NCBI GenBank assembly: GCA_002482845.1
Contig: DLGT01000099.1
Coordinates: 1-19,129 of the forward strand
DNA length: 19,129 nucleotides
Direction: 5' to 3'
Source: Saprospiraceae bacterium UBA7687
GTDB lineage: Bacteria; Bacteroidota; Bacteroidia; Chitinophagales; Saprospiraceae
Positions 6,704 through 14,980 of this stretch are shown in pieces. A model generated the notes under the pieces. It saw nothing but the letters and a program-made list of their open reading frames with translations. It made no database searches and was not told the origin of the DNA. A program made the position numbers and the translations under genes. Position 1 is the first letter of the stretch, and each line of letters opens with the position of its first letter.

Positions 6704-8701
6704 TTAATCTTTTAACAACCAATACAATCCAAAACGTAACTTAGAGTCAAATTGTGGATGATCGACGGCATCAAAATTTATATCGTTTCTGAATCTCTGA
6801 CTGAAGTTTTCTAACATCACAATAGCTCTAAAAGAAGAAACTCGTGCTATCAGATACAAATTGGCAGCAGGGAAAAACGGTAAATTGGTTTCTGTTTTGA
6901 CATATTCCCCATACACTGGATGATATACTCCACCTTCAAAATCATTTATCAACCTGACATCAAGTCCTATATTTAATTCCATCACTTTTTTGAAAGCGCT
7001 TCCTGCAAAATAAAATTGATGCGTAGAATAAAATGCGGGCATAGGATATAAATTATTGCTAAAGATCTGGTAATGAAGTTGATTGTCTAAATGTAATTTC
7101 CAAACCCTAAAATTCTGTTTTACCCTAAAGTATGTATTTGACAACACTCCGCTAAATTGTTTTGGCTCAAAATTTAGGCTCCAAAATACGGGATTATTGA
7201 CAATATTCTGCGCAAATCCTGCTTGAAATCCAATCTTTGGAATGTCCAGATCCGTATGTAAGATCGTACCAAAAGAAGGCGTAAAATTATTGGAGAAAAT
7301 AATTTGGTCGTTCAGAATTAGGGTTTTTGCATTCAGAGATTGTTCACTTCTGAATATTTGAGCACCTGCTGTCAATGTAGCAATTTTAGAAACTTTGATA
7401 TCTATTTTACCACTCAAATCAAAATTTCCTGCATTATTGAGTAATCCTAATTTAGCTGAAGTATTCATTTCCAACCCACTAAATATCGGCACCTTACCAT
7501 CAAATCTGAGTGTTAAGTCTGTTCTATTGCTTGGAATATTACCATTTGTGATATTAAAATGATCGAATGTAAGACCAACGCGACCTTGCACACCCGCTAT
7601 TCGTTCACCATTGATAAAGAAAGAATTTCTGATTTGATTGACGGTAACATATCGTCTGATGCCACGTGTATCAATATTAAGATTACCATAAAATGTGCTA
7701 TCACTATTGGTATTCAGTGTATTATCACTAAATCTGTAGTACGAAGGTTTGTATTCCAAGTCGTTTCTAAGATATACTCGCCATTTTTTGCTTTTAGCAT
7801 CATTCAGTTTGAGATATTGCACCAATGCTAAAGTTCTTTCTTGTTGTCTCGTTTTAGCATTGTTTAATTTAGTGAGAATACTTGCACGAAACTCATTATC
7901 TGATAAATCATTAATTGTTGAGACACCACCACTATTTTGCTCTTCATTTGCATTTTGAAGGAAGACCAAAAAAGCATTGTATTTATCAGACTTACTTTTG
8001 TATCTGAAACCTATGCCAAAATTAGTAGATTTTGTTGCTTGATTATTATAAATACCTACTTGGCTGATACGATTATAGTTGAGGCTGACGGATAGGCCAT
8101 CACTAAAGTTGCGTGAAAATTCAGCACCAACATGAAGATTTTGTTGATTGGCCAATTGTGTGAAACTAAGTTCAGTTAGTGGCCTGTTTTGTTCATAAAA
8201 TCTAAAGTTGTCTGTGGAGAGTTTGTAAATGTCATATTGATCATAACCTGTGTTAAATCCAGTGTTAATTACAGGTCTATAGCGGAGTGGGGAAGTAGCA
8301 GATCCTCTGTTTCCTGTATTATATTGTTCTTTGCCATCACGCCATATTTGATCACGATGTAGGAATTGAATATTTGCAGCCGTGTCCACCATGTTTGTTT
8401 TTTTTAAAATATTGTCAAGCAACACATACATATAAATGGTAGTGTCGGGACCTGAATCTTCTTCTTGTTGTTGTGGTGTTTGATTGGGATTTCCTTGTCC
8501 GTAATTAGGTCTTCCTGAATTATTAGGTGGAAACTGTCCGTAAACTTTGCTATTGGATAATATCAAAATTATAATTAATACAAAGTTTAATAACTTAAAC
8601 AAACTGAATGTGGTGATATGTGTAGGTAAACTCAATCGTTTGACATGCTTGGTTAATAATGAATAACGATGCAAAATAGGGAAACATTGCCACAAGATCA
8701 A
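6704..8701 (-). CDS. Putative porin (DUF4289-type outer-membrane barrel)
   Basis: A 665-residue outer-membrane protein. A hydrophobic export segment (residues ~36-50, ending SKVYG before Gln56) is followed by a Pro/Gln/Asn-rich linker (57-~85), a DTTIYMYVL strand, and a long series of amphipathic beta strands ending in LRFGLYWLLKD. This matches the 'putative porin' family widespread in Bacteroidota. The start is uncertain. The ATG at 8701, 12 bases after the ftsY stop, gives an unusually long 35-residue lead before the hydrophobic core; a TTG at 8602-8600 (residue 34) would give a normal signal peptide starting next to FKLLNF. It lies between ftsY and the OprO/P-like porin. Substrate unknown. 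Confidence 0.8.
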   Translation of the reverse strand: MILWQCFPILHRYSLLTKHVKRLSLPTHITTFSLFKLLNFVLIIILILSNSKVYGQFPPNNSGRPNYGQGNPNQTPQQQEEDSGPDTTIYMYVLLDNILKKTNMVDTAANIQFLHRDQIWRDGKEQYNTGNRGSATSPLRYRPVINTGFNTGYDQYDIYKLSTDNFRFYEQNRPLTELSFTQLANQQNLHVGAEFSRNFSDGLSVSLNYNRISQVGIYNNQATKSTNFGIGFRYKSKSDKYNAFLVFLQNANEEQNSGGVSTINDLSDNEFRASILTKLNNAKTRQQERTLALVQYLKLNDAKSKKWRVYLRNDLEYKPSYYRFSDNTLNTNSDSTFYGNLNIDTRGIRRYVTVNQIRNSFFINGERIAGVQGRVGLTFDHFNITNGNIPSNRTDLTLRFDGKVPIFSGLEMNTSAKLGLLNNAGNFDLSGKIDIKVSKIATLTAGAQIFRSEQSLNAKTLILNDQIIFSNNFTPSFGTILHTDLDIPKIGFQAGFAQNIVNNPVFWSLNFEPKQFSGVLSNTYFRVKQNFRVWKLHLDNQLHYQIFSNNLYPMPAFYSTHQFYFAGSAFKKVMELNIGLDVRLINDFEGGVYHPVYGEYVKTETNLPFFPAANLYLIARVSSFRAIVMLENFSQRFRNDINFDAVDHPQFDSKLRFGLYWLLKD

Positions 8702-8713
8702 AACTTATCTAAC

Positions 8714-9667
8714 TTATGAAAACAAAGAGTCCACAAATGCTTTACGATTGAATACTTGTAATTGATCCATACCTTCACCTACACCTATGTATTTGATTGG
8801 AATTTTAAACTGATCTGAGATGCCGAGTACTACACCACCTTTTGCACTACCGTCTAGTTTCGTCAGAGCGATGGCAGTCACATTTGTTGCAGCTGTAAAG
8901 TGTTTTGCTTGTTCGATGGCATTTTGACCAGTCGTGGCGTCAAGTACAAGCAGTACTTCATGCGGTGCATCAGGATACTTTTTTTCTATGGATCTTTTAA
9001 TTTTGGTAAGTTCTTCCATAAGTTGTTTTTTGGTATGTAGCCTTCCCGCAGTATCGATAATGGCAACATCCATGTTGTTGTTTTGGGCGTATTGAACGGC
9101 TTCGTAAGCAACTGCTGCAGGATCTGTATTCATCCCTTTAGAATAAAAATCGCTATTACTTCTATCCGCCCAGATTTTAAGTTGGTCTACAGCAGCAGCT
9201 CTGAAAGTGTCTCCAGCTCCAAGTACAACTTTTTGACCTTTTTTTCTATACTGATTAGCTATTTTGCCTATCGTGGTCGTTTTGCCAACACCATTTACAC
9301 CCACTACCATGATAACAAAAGGATGTGCGCCTTCTGGAATTTCAAAATCTTCAATATCCTGTGTATTATTTTCTGACAAAATATCAACTACTACGTTTTT
9401 AAGTATTTGGTTGAGTTCGTCCGTATTTAAGTATTTATCTTCAGCTACTTTTTTTTCTAGCCTTTCTATTATCTTTACCGTTGTCTCAAGGCCTACATCT
9501 GATGATATAAGGATGTTTTCAAGTTCATCAAGAAACTCTAGGTCAACCCTTGACTTTCCAGCTACAGCTTTAGTAATTTGTGAAAAAAAGCTTTGTTTTG
9601 TTTTCTCCAACCCTTTATTCAGGTCTTCTTCTTTGTCTTTGGAGAAAAATTTCTTAAAAAAGCTCAT
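8714..9667 (-). CDS. ftsY: Signal recognition particle receptor FtsY
   Basis: A 317-residue SRP GTPase. An N-terminal charged stretch and NG-domain helix bundle (~25-105) lead into the G domain: G1 GVNGVGKT (123-130), DTFRAAA (153-159), DTAGRLH (205-211), TKLDGSAKGG (269-278) and the closing GVGEGMDQLQVF (295-306). FtsY docks ribosome-SRP complexes at the membrane for co-translational insertion. The acidic N-terminal A domain of E. coli FtsY is nearly absent, as is usual in this phylum. It stands after rpmB-rpmG-DUF4295, a conserved Bacteroidota order, but a hairpin terminator at 9743-9782 separates it from them. It therefore relies on read-through or on a promoter of its own in 9668-9742, where I saw only a weak candidate. 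Confidence 0.97.
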   Translation of the reverse strand: MSFFKKFFSKDKEEDLNKGLEKTKQSFFSQITKAVAGKSRVDLEFLDELENILISSDVGLETTVKIIERLEKKVAEDKYLNTDELNQILKNVVVDILSENNTQDIEDFEIPEGAHPFVIMVVGVNGVGKTTTIGKIANQYRKKGQKVVLGAGDTFRAAAVDQLKIWADRSNSDFYSKGMNTDPAAVAYEAVQYAQNNNMDVAIIDTAGRLHTKKQLMEELTKIKRSIEKKYPDAPHEVLLVLDATTGQNAIEQAKHFTAATNVTAIALTKLDGSAKGGVVLGISDQFKIPIKYIGVGEGMDQLQVFNRKAFVDSLFS

Positions 9668-9742
9668 AATATTAATTTAGATAGGATAAAAAACAATGTA
9701 ATGAAAAGGAATGAAGGAGAATACCTTTTGAGTAATAAACAC

Positions 9743-9782
9743 AAAAAGGGCTTTTCTCTTTATCAGAAAGAAAAACCCTTTT
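9743..9782 (-). terminator. Hairpin terminator between the DUF4295 gene and ftsY
   Basis: On the minus strand AAAAGGGTTTTTCTTT (9782-9767) pairs with AAGAGAAAAGCCCTTTT (down to 9744) through two G-U wobbles around a loop of about seven bases (9760-9766). The 3' arm ends in CCC and five T. It lies 20 bases past the DUF4295 stop and 75 bases before the ftsY start, so it probably reduces transcription into ftsY. Confidence 0.8.
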
Positions 9783-9802
9783 ATTAATCTTGAAATAACA
9801 GA

Positions 9803-9979
9803 TTATTTATTCTCTTCAAAGAATTCTTTAACCTTATCCTTGTGGATAATTGATTCTTTGTATGAATATTTACCAGTTACTGGATCTTTGACAGATTTAA
9901 CCACTTTAACATGATCTCTACCAGAACCTGCATTTGCTGCCCTTTGGGCTACTCTCGCGTTTTTCGATACTTTAGCCAT
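9803..9979 (-). CDS. DUF4295 family small basic protein
   Basis: A 58-residue ORF read directly from the minus strand (ATG 9979-9977, TAA 9805-9803). It begins MAKVSKNARVAQRA, continues GSGRDHVKVVKSVKDPVTGK and ends KVKEFFEENK. This is the small Lys-rich DUF4295 protein that regularly follows rpmG in Bacteroidota. Its constant place beside bL28 and bL33 and its basic charge suggest a ribosome-related role, which is inference; no function is established to my knowledge. Only 2 bases separate its start from the rpmG stop, so they are surely co-transcribed, and a terminator follows 20 bases after its stop. Confidence 0.93.
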   Translation of the reverse strand: MAKVSKNARVAQRAANAGSGRDHVKVVKSVKDPVTGKYSYKESIIHKDKVKEFFEENK

Positions 9980-9981
9980 TA

Positions 9982-10170
9982 TTATTTAATTTCTTTGTGA
10001 AGTGTATATCTCTTTAATACAGCGTTGAATTTTTTAATCTCCAATCTGTCAGGATTATTCTTTCTATTCTTCTCCGTTACGTATCTTGACGTACCGCCCA
10101 TTCCACTTGCTTTGTGTTCTGTACACTCAAGTATTATTTGGATTCTGTTACCTTTTGCTTTCTTTGCCAT
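9982..10170 (-). CDS. rpmG: 50S ribosomal protein bL33
   Basis: A 62-residue protein with the bL33 pattern GNRIQIILECTEHK (7-20), YVTEKNRKNNPDRLEIKKFN (30-49) and a closing RYTLHKEIK. Only one Cys remains (ECTEH) where zinc-binding forms have two CxxC pairs, so this is the zinc-independent C-minus type usual in Bacteroidota. The start is preceded by TAGGATAGCC, a possible weak Shine-Dalgarno. It lies 26 bases after rpmB and 2 bases before the DUF4295 gene within the same transcript. Confidence 0.97.
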   Translation of the reverse strand: MAKKAKGNRIQIILECTEHKASGMGGTSRYVTEKNRKNNPDRLEIKKFNAVLKRYTLHKEIK

Positions 10171-10196
10171 GGCTATCCTACGTTTTTACTTTATTA

Positions 10197-10448
10197 TTAT
10201 GTTAATTTTACGCCAGTTTTAACACCGGAATATTCCAATTCTTTCAAGTAAGCATGAAGACCTTTTTTGTCTATGTTCTTTAATGCTTGTGAACAAATTT
10301 TCATGGTTACCCATTGACCTGTCTCAGGTATGAAAAATCTCTTTGTAAACAAATTAGGTAAGAACCTTCTATTTGTCTTCACATTTGAGTGAGATACTTT
10401 GTGCCCTTTCATGGGTCTTTTACCTGTTAATTGGCAAACTCTTGACAT
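10197..10448 (-). CDS. rpmB: 50S ribosomal protein bL28
   Basis: An 83-residue protein with the family features MSRVCQLTGKRPMKGHKVSH (1-20), NVKTNRRFLPNL (22-33), and the ICSQALKNIDKKGLHAYLKEL helix (51-71). The zinc CxxC ribbons of some homologues are absent (only two isolated Cys, 5 and 52). It starts 72 bases after tRNA-Arg on the same strand and is the first protein gene of the rpmB-rpmG-DUF4295 unit. Confidence 0.97.
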   Translation of the reverse strand: MSRVCQLTGKRPMKGHKVSHSNVKTNRRFLPNLFTKRFFIPETGQWVTMKICSQALKNIDKKGLHAYLKELEYSGVKTGVKLT

Positions 10449-10520
10449 TTCGCTTTTTTTTAAATTTTAATGTACTAAAGGCAAAAAAAATTTTAATTAA
10501 TTACCTATTTTTAAGTTTTG

Positions 10521-10594
10521 TGACACCGGAAGGATTCGAACCTTCAACCGCCTGATTCGTAGTCAGGTACTCTATCCAGTTGAGCTACGGCGCC
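10521..10594 (-). tRNA. tRNA-Arg (anticodon ACG)
   Basis: A 74-base cloverleaf on the minus strand. The acceptor arm GGCGCCG pairs with CGGTGTC (two G-U pairs) and carries discriminator A. The D-arm begins GCTCAACTGG. The anticodon stem CCTGA/TCAGG closes the loop CTACGAA with anticodon ACG (bases 10560-10558), and the T-arm is GAAGG-TTCGAAT-CCTTC. CCA is not encoded. A34 would be edited to inosine to read CGU/CGC/CGA. It heads the ribosomal-protein unit and has a complete promoter upstream. Confidence 0.96.
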
Positions 10595-10686
10595 TCGGTA
10601 CGTTTTACAACTTCCTATGTCTCTATCTATCAATGATTTACATCTTATTGATATAACAGCCTTCTACTGTTTTTTGAAATAGGCTG

Positions 10687-10718
10687 CAAAGATAATAGTT
10701 TTATTTGTTTCTGCAAAA
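10687..10718 (-). promoter_or_regulatory. Complete Bacteroidota-type promoter of the tRNA-Arg/rpmB/rpmG unit
   Basis: On the minus strand a TTTTG (-33 element, 10718-10714) is followed after exactly 19 bases by TATCTTTG (-7 element, 10694-10687). Both match the phylum's TTTG/TAnnTTTG consensus at the expected spacing. Transcription would start near 10681, about 87 bases before the tRNA. It is the best promoter in the window. Confidence 0.8.
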
Positions 10719-10831
10719 CATTTTTTTAAAATTAATATATAAATTTTTCTAATATCAATTTATTTTATTCGTTTTATTATCTCTTATCAATGATTGATCT
10801 TAAATATGATCTTATTCAAAATGACAATTAT

Positions 10832-11911
10832 TTAGAACCAACGTTTATTTCTAAACCACACAATTAATAACAAAGTGACTACAATCATAAAGCCCCAAAT
10901 ATAAAAGTAACCATATTGCCATCTTAGTTCAGGCATGTTATCAAAATTCATCCCATACACACCAACTATAAAAGTGAGTGGAATAAATACAGTAGAAATG
11001 ATGGTCAATACTTTCATGACCCTGTTCATCTCATGACTCAATGAGTTGAGATATACATCTTTTAAACTTAAATTGATCTCTCTGTAGGTTTCTACTGTCT
11101 CTAAAACTTGTATAGTGTGGTCAAGGACATCTTTGAAATATTTTTTTGTTTTTTCGTCTATCAAATCATTTTCTGTGCTTATGATTCTATTTAAAACATC
11201 ACGAAGCGGATAGATGTGTTTACGCAATTGCATAATGTCCTTTTTATTCTCTTGGATTTTTTCAAGATCTTGAGCTGTCGGATGATGCATGATACCATCT
11301 TCTATTTCTTCGAGATAGTCACCCAGTTTTTCTAATATTTCAAAGTAATTATCTACTGTTACATCCAAAAGTCTGTAGAAAAGATAATCTACTTCTTTTG
11401 TCCTTATGATAGAGCCATCAGTATTGAGTCGAGTCCTAATTTGATCAAACTGATCACCAGGAATTTCTTGAAAGGATAAAACCGTTTTATCTAGCAGTAT
11501 AAATGATAATTGTTCTTCATCAAGGCATCTGTTTTCTTCATTCCAATTAAGTGATTTGAAGGTCATAAAAAGATACTTAGAATCTTCTTCTACTTTCGGA
11601 CGCTGAAAAACATTAAGTATATCTTCTTGGAATAGTGTATGGATACCGTATTTATCGCATATCAATCTAACATAACTTTCATCACTAATACCATTGATAT
11701 TTATCCATTCTTTTTTTGCGGTAGGTTTTCTTTCTATAGTTTGGCTAAGATTCGGATGACTTGTTTCGCATGATGTCTCATCGTAAGAGATGATATCTAT
11801 GACTGGAATCTCAATTTTGTTTTTTCCAGTATAGATATGTGTACCTGGTGGAAGACCCTTTTTACCTGAATGGTACTGTTTTTTATGTTTTTTTTTATGT
11901 TCAGCTGCCAT
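10832..11911 (-). CDS. corA: CorA-family magnesium/cobalt transporter
   Basis: A 359-residue CorA protein. It has a Lys/His-rich N-terminus (HKKKHKKQYH, 5-14), a cytoplasmic alpha/beta domain, a long helical stalk (~190-295), TM1 (~298-318) ending in the selectivity motif YGMNF (319-323), a short loop with MPEL, TM2 (~333-353) and a basic tail RNKRWF. CorA forms pentamers that admit Mg2+ (and Co2+, Ni2+) across the inner membrane. It starts only 10 bases after the DUF5683 gene, so it is probably the last gene of the par-linked transcript; in many Bacteroidota dapB and lepB stand there. No clear terminator was found downstream. Confidence 0.96.
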   Translation of the reverse strand: MAAEHKKKHKKQYHSGKKGLPPGTHIYTGKNKIEIPVIDIISYDETSCETSHPNLSQTIERKPTAKKEWININGISDESYVRLICDKYGIHTLFQEDILNVFQRPKVEEDSKYLFMTFKSLNWNEENRCLDEEQLSFILLDKTVLSFQEIPGDQFDQIRTRLNTDGSIIRTKEVDYLFYRLLDVTVDNYFEILEKLGDYLEEIEDGIMHHPTAQDLEKIQENKKDIMQLRKHIYPLRDVLNRIISTENDLIDEKTKKYFKDVLDHTIQVLETVETYREINLSLKDVYLNSLSHEMNRVMKVLTIISTVFIPLTFIVGVYGMNFDNMPELRWQYGYFYIWGFMIVVTLLLIVWFRNKRWF

Positions 11912-11921
11912 CTTGGTGGGT

Positions 11922-12563
11922 TTATCTAGTTGCTACACCTGGATATAATGGATTTGGTGTTGTTTTATATGTTTTGTTGAGTGGTATATTAACGCCAATT
12001 TTGGAGATAGATGGCACCAAAATATCCCTGTTATAATTACTGGTCAAGTCATCACTTACATCAAAATCCAATAAATGTTGGTCCACAAAAGCATCGATAA
12101 CCGTGCTTAAATGCCCGATAATCAAATAGATATAAGAATATTCCCTATCTTTTCTTGCGCCATCTCTTTGCAATTTATATCTTGAAGCTAGCGGGTCTTT
12201 GTCACTGACAGCCGTTAAATATAGATCTTGGGCTATGTTATATTGGTTTGTATTGTAAATAAGCACATAGGCAAGACTTACATCAATTCCAATAGCAATA
12301 GGTATTTTCCAGTATTTCCTGTTGTAAGCTTGTCCTCCACCAGGTATTACGAGAGAATAAAAAGCTGCACGTCCAGGCTTCCCTTTAAATAAAGAAAAGA
12401 AACTGTTTTTATTTATGATGGTATCGTTAGGATTGGTAGATGTATCAGCAACAATTATTTGTTGTTGGTTTCCAAGTGGATTATTGGGTGCTGGACCTAT
12501 TTGCGCATCAGCTTTTAAGATCCACATCCATAATACCAAACTTGTAAAGATCCATCTATTCAT
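11922..12563 (-). CDS. DUF5683 family membrane-associated protein
   Basis: Taken from the ATG at 12563, which gives a clean signal peptide (MNRWIFTSLVLWMWILKADA, then Gln). An ATG at 12620 is also in frame but would overlap parB and bury the signal 19 residues in. After an Asn/Pro/Gln-rich linker comes the family signature AAFYSLVIPGGGQAYNRKYW (~66-85 of this 213-residue form), where the PGxGQxYN motif stands next to a hydrophobic segment (KIPIAIGIDVSLAYVLIY). The domain resembles other small PGxGQ membrane proteins. It regularly follows parB in Bacteroidota. Its role is unknown; the envelope location is predicted from the signal peptide. Confidence 0.85.
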   Translation of the reverse strand: MNRWIFTSLVLWMWILKADAQIGPAPNNPLGNQQQIIVADTSTNPNDTIINKNSFFSLFKGKPGRAAFYSLVIPGGGQAYNRKYWKIPIAIGIDVSLAYVLIYNTNQYNIAQDLYLTAVSDKDPLASRYKLQRDGARKDREYSYIYLIIGHLSTVIDAFVDQHLLDFDVSDDLTSNYNRDILVPSISKIGVNIPLNKTYKTTPNPLYPGVATR

Positions 12564-12591
12564 AATTGTATTATAACGACAAATGGACCTT

Positions 12592-13494
12592 TTAATTATC
12601 TTTGCGTAGAAAATCAACAATACTATTCAATTGATCATCAGAAGAAAAAGAAATGGTGATCGACCCTTTTCCTGCATGATCTCGTTTGATATCTACTTTA
12701 GATCCCAAAGCATGGCTGATTTCGTCTTTTATTTTTTTAATTTCGGCAGAATAAGCCTCAGTAGGTTTTTGCGAAGTGTTATTGCTTGGCTTTGAAGTGT
12801 TAAATGATTTAATCACTTGCTCCAATGCTCTTACGGAAAGTCCTTGATCTATAACGTCTTTGTACACTTTGAGTTGAAGTGCAATGTTGTCAATACCTGC
12901 AAGAGCTCTTGCGTGTCCCATACTTATTGCGCCATCCTTAATAGATGATTGGATTTGCGCAGGAAGTTTTAATAAACGTACATAATTTGTAACGGTACTT
13001 CTATCTTTTCCGACTCTATCTGATAGTGCTTCGTGGGTAAGATTGCATTCATCCATCAATCTTTGGTATGAAATTGCAATCTCTAGGGCATTTAAATCAG
13101 CTCTTTGGATGTTTTCGACCAATGCCATTTCTAGCATTTCTTGGTCATTGGCTACTCTTACATAGGCAGGCACTTCTTTGATTCCTGCCATTTTTGAAGC
13201 TCTGAGTCTTCTTTCACCTGAGATGAGTTGGTATTTATTCCCACCCATAGCTCTCACAGTGATAGGCTGGATAAGACCGGATATTTTTATAGATTTTGCC
13301 AAGTCCATGAGTTGGTCAGCATCAAACTCCGTACGCGGTTGGTATGGATTGACCTCGATCATTTCTGGACTGATGAATGCAATACTATTTGTCAGTTCAC
13401 GTACTAATTGGCTTCTTTCTGTAGGATTATTGGTTTTTTCTATGTTGGAAAGCAAGGATCTCAACCCTTTGGATACTTCGTTTCTTTTATTCAT
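12592..13494 (-). CDS. parB: Chromosome-partitioning protein ParB
   Basis: A 300-residue ParB/Spo0J protein. The short N-terminal ParA-contact segment (KRNEVSKGLRSLL) is followed by the CTP-binding domain with NPYQPR (49-54), the SGLIQPITVR strand and GERRLRAS (93-100), then ENIQRADLN (127-135), a helix-turn-helix (THEALSDRVGKDRSTVTNY, ~153-171) for parS binding, a linker rich in Ser/Asn (~225-245) and a C-terminal dimerisation domain. It loads on parS and works with ParA in origin segregation. The gene starts 19 bases after parA. No 16-base parS palindrome was seen in the window. Confidence 0.96.
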   Translation of the reverse strand: MNKRNEVSKGLRSLLSNIEKTNNPTERSQLVRELTNSIAFISPEMIEVNPYQPRTEFDADQLMDLAKSIKISGLIQPITVRAMGGNKYQLISGERRLRASKMAGIKEVPAYVRVANDQEMLEMALVENIQRADLNALEIAISYQRLMDECNLTHEALSDRVGKDRSTVTNYVRLLKLPAQIQSSIKDGAISMGHARALAGIDNIALQLKVYKDVIDQGLSVRALEQVIKSFNTSKPSNNTSQKPTEAYSAEIKKIKDEISHALGSKVDIKRDHAGKGSITISFSSDDQLNSIVDFLRKDN

Positions 13495-13513
13495 TTCTAT
13501 GCGATATTCTCTA

Positions 13514-14293
13514 TTATCTAATGCTTACTTCCTCATTGATGGAAATAAATTCGTTTGCCAAATTAAGGAAATTAATAGCTCCCTTACTACTAGCATCATA
13601 TATGATTACTGGCTGACCCAATGATGGCGCTTCCCCAATTTTACTATTACGGTGTACAATGGTTTCGAATATTCTGTCTGAAATAATATGTCTAATTTCT
13701 TCTATGACCATATTGGCCATTCTAAGTCGTTGGTCATACATAGACAAAATGACACCTTCGACTTGCAATTCAGGGTTGAGCGATTGTTGTACTAGATTAA
13801 TGGTATCCTTTAATTTTCCAAACCCTTCTAACGAGAAAAACTCGCATTGTACTGGTACTAAAACACTGTCAGCTGCGGCTAGTGCATTCAATGTAATCAA
13901 ACCAAGTGAAGGCAAGCAGTCTATAAAAATATAATCATAGTCATCTTTGATCTGATCCAACGTGTTTTTCATTCGAAATTCACGATTAGTAGCATTTACC
14001 AACTCGATTTCTGCACCTACAAGGTCAATGGAAGAAGGTAATAGGTACAAATTTGGTGTATCTGTAGCTAAGATAGCCGTCCTTGGGTCAGCACTTTCTA
14101 CAAGACATTCATAAGTGGTGATATTGATATCAGCTTCTTTAATGCCTACTCCAGATGTCGCATTTGCCTGTGGATCAGAGTCTACGAGCAATACTTTTTT
14201 CTCTAAAACAGCAAGTGTAGCTGCTAAATTAATGGCTGTAGTTGTTTTGCCTACACCGCCTTTTTGATTTGCAATTGCAATGATTTTGCCCAT
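13514..14293 (-). CDS. parA: Chromosome-partitioning ATPase ParA/Soj
   Basis: A 259-residue deviant-Walker ATPase. The motif KGGVGKTT (11-18) carries the signature Lys11 and catalytic Lys16; the A' motif is VDSDPQAN (37-44) and Walker B is YIFIDC (121-126). The short N-terminus (no HTH) marks the chromosomal Soj-like type rather than a plasmid ParA with operator-binding domain. ATP-bound dimers coat the nucleoid and ParB-parS complexes follow their gradient. It starts 6 bases after the UPF0173 gene and is followed by parB, so it sits inside the five-gene run 14980-10832. Confidence 0.96.
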   Translation of the reverse strand: MGKIIAIANQKGGVGKTTTAINLAATLAVLEKKVLLVDSDPQANATSGVGIKEADINITTYECLVESADPRTAILATDTPNLYLLPSSIDLVGAEIELVNATNREFRMKNTLDQIKDDYDYIFIDCLPSLGLITLNALAAADSVLVPVQCEFFSLEGFGKLKDTINLVQQSLNPELQVEGVILSMYDQRLRMANMVIEEIRHIISDRIFETIVHRNSKIGEAPSLGQPVIIYDASSKGAINFLNLANEFISINEEVSIR

Positions 14294-14299
14294 TTGATA

Positions 14300-14980
14300 T
14301 TATAATTCTATGGTCTGACCAATATTAAGTAAAATAAGTTCTTTTCCAGCATTTTTGAATTCGGATATAGCGGCTTCATGGTCTATTTTGATGTATCCAA
14401 ACGTATCATAATGGCAACCTATGATTTTGTCGCACTGTATAAAATCTGCTGCTATGACTGCATCTTCATATCCCATCGTAAAATTATCGCCAATAGGAAG
14501 AATAGCAACATTTAGGGTAGGGCAGGTCAAAGGTATCAATTTTAGATCATAGGTCAAGGCTGTGTCACCTGCAAAATAAAAAGATTTGGAATCATCATAA
14601 ATAACAAAACCACCTGAAGCACCACCATAACTACCGTCTGGCAACATGCTGGAATGCACTGCATTAACATACTTTACTGTACCGAAATCAAACTTGAATT
14701 TTCCGCCAAGATTCATTGGGTGACCTTTTAATCCTTTGGTTTCGTACCACGATACAATCTCGTAATTTGATATGATAGTCGCACCTGTACGCTTAGCAAT
14801 TGCTTCTGCATCGGCCACATGATCTCCGTGACCGTGTGATAACATCAAATAATCACAAGCTAATTCATCAATATTAATATGTGATGCCAAAGCGTTTGGA
14901 GTGATCATAGGGTCAAATATTAAATTTTTACCATTAAAAACTAAATGGAAAGATGATTGACCGAGATATGTTAACGTCAT
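14300..14980 (-). CDS. UPF0173-family metal-dependent hydrolase (metallo-beta-lactamase fold)
   Basis: A 226-residue MBL-fold protein with a full set of probable metal ligands: SHGHGDH (48-54, giving His49, His51, Asp53, His54), His109 (AVHSS), Asp139 (FAGDT) and His190 (IGCHYD). The start MTLTYLGQSSFHL and the GGASGGFVI and PIGDNFTMG segments are typical of UPF0173 (YtkL-like) proteins, whose substrate is not settled. The gene is the first of the run leading into parA (6-base gap), so partition genes may depend on its promoter at 15170-15177. Its leader (14981-15169) is unusually long and carries repeated hexamers. Confidence 0.9.
   Translation of the reverse strand: MTLTYLGQSSFHLVFNGKNLIFDPMITPNALASHINIDELACDYLMLSHGHGDHVADAEAIAKRTGATIISNYEIVSWYETKGLKGHPMNLGGKFKFDFGTVKYVNAVHSSMLPDGSYGGASGGFVIYDDSKSFYFAGDTALTYDLKLIPLTCPTLNVAILPIGDNFTMGYEDAVIAADFIQCDKIIGCHYDTFGYIKIDHEAAISEFKNAGKELILLNIGQTIEL

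Noticed and set aside
9264..9680. 138-residue plus-strand ORF opposite ftsY
   Set aside because: It is an antisense shadow of the strongly conserved FtsY coding sequence; its Ser/Phe-rich translation is typical of a complementary-strand frame.
10782..10815. Hairpin-like ATCAATGATTGAT downstream of corA as terminator
   Set aside because: Only a 5-pair stem with a 3-base loop and no T-run.
12597..12604. TATCTTTG on the plus strand, exact match to the -7 element
   Set aside because: It lies at the end of parB and no plus-strand gene follows, so it is best explained as chance.
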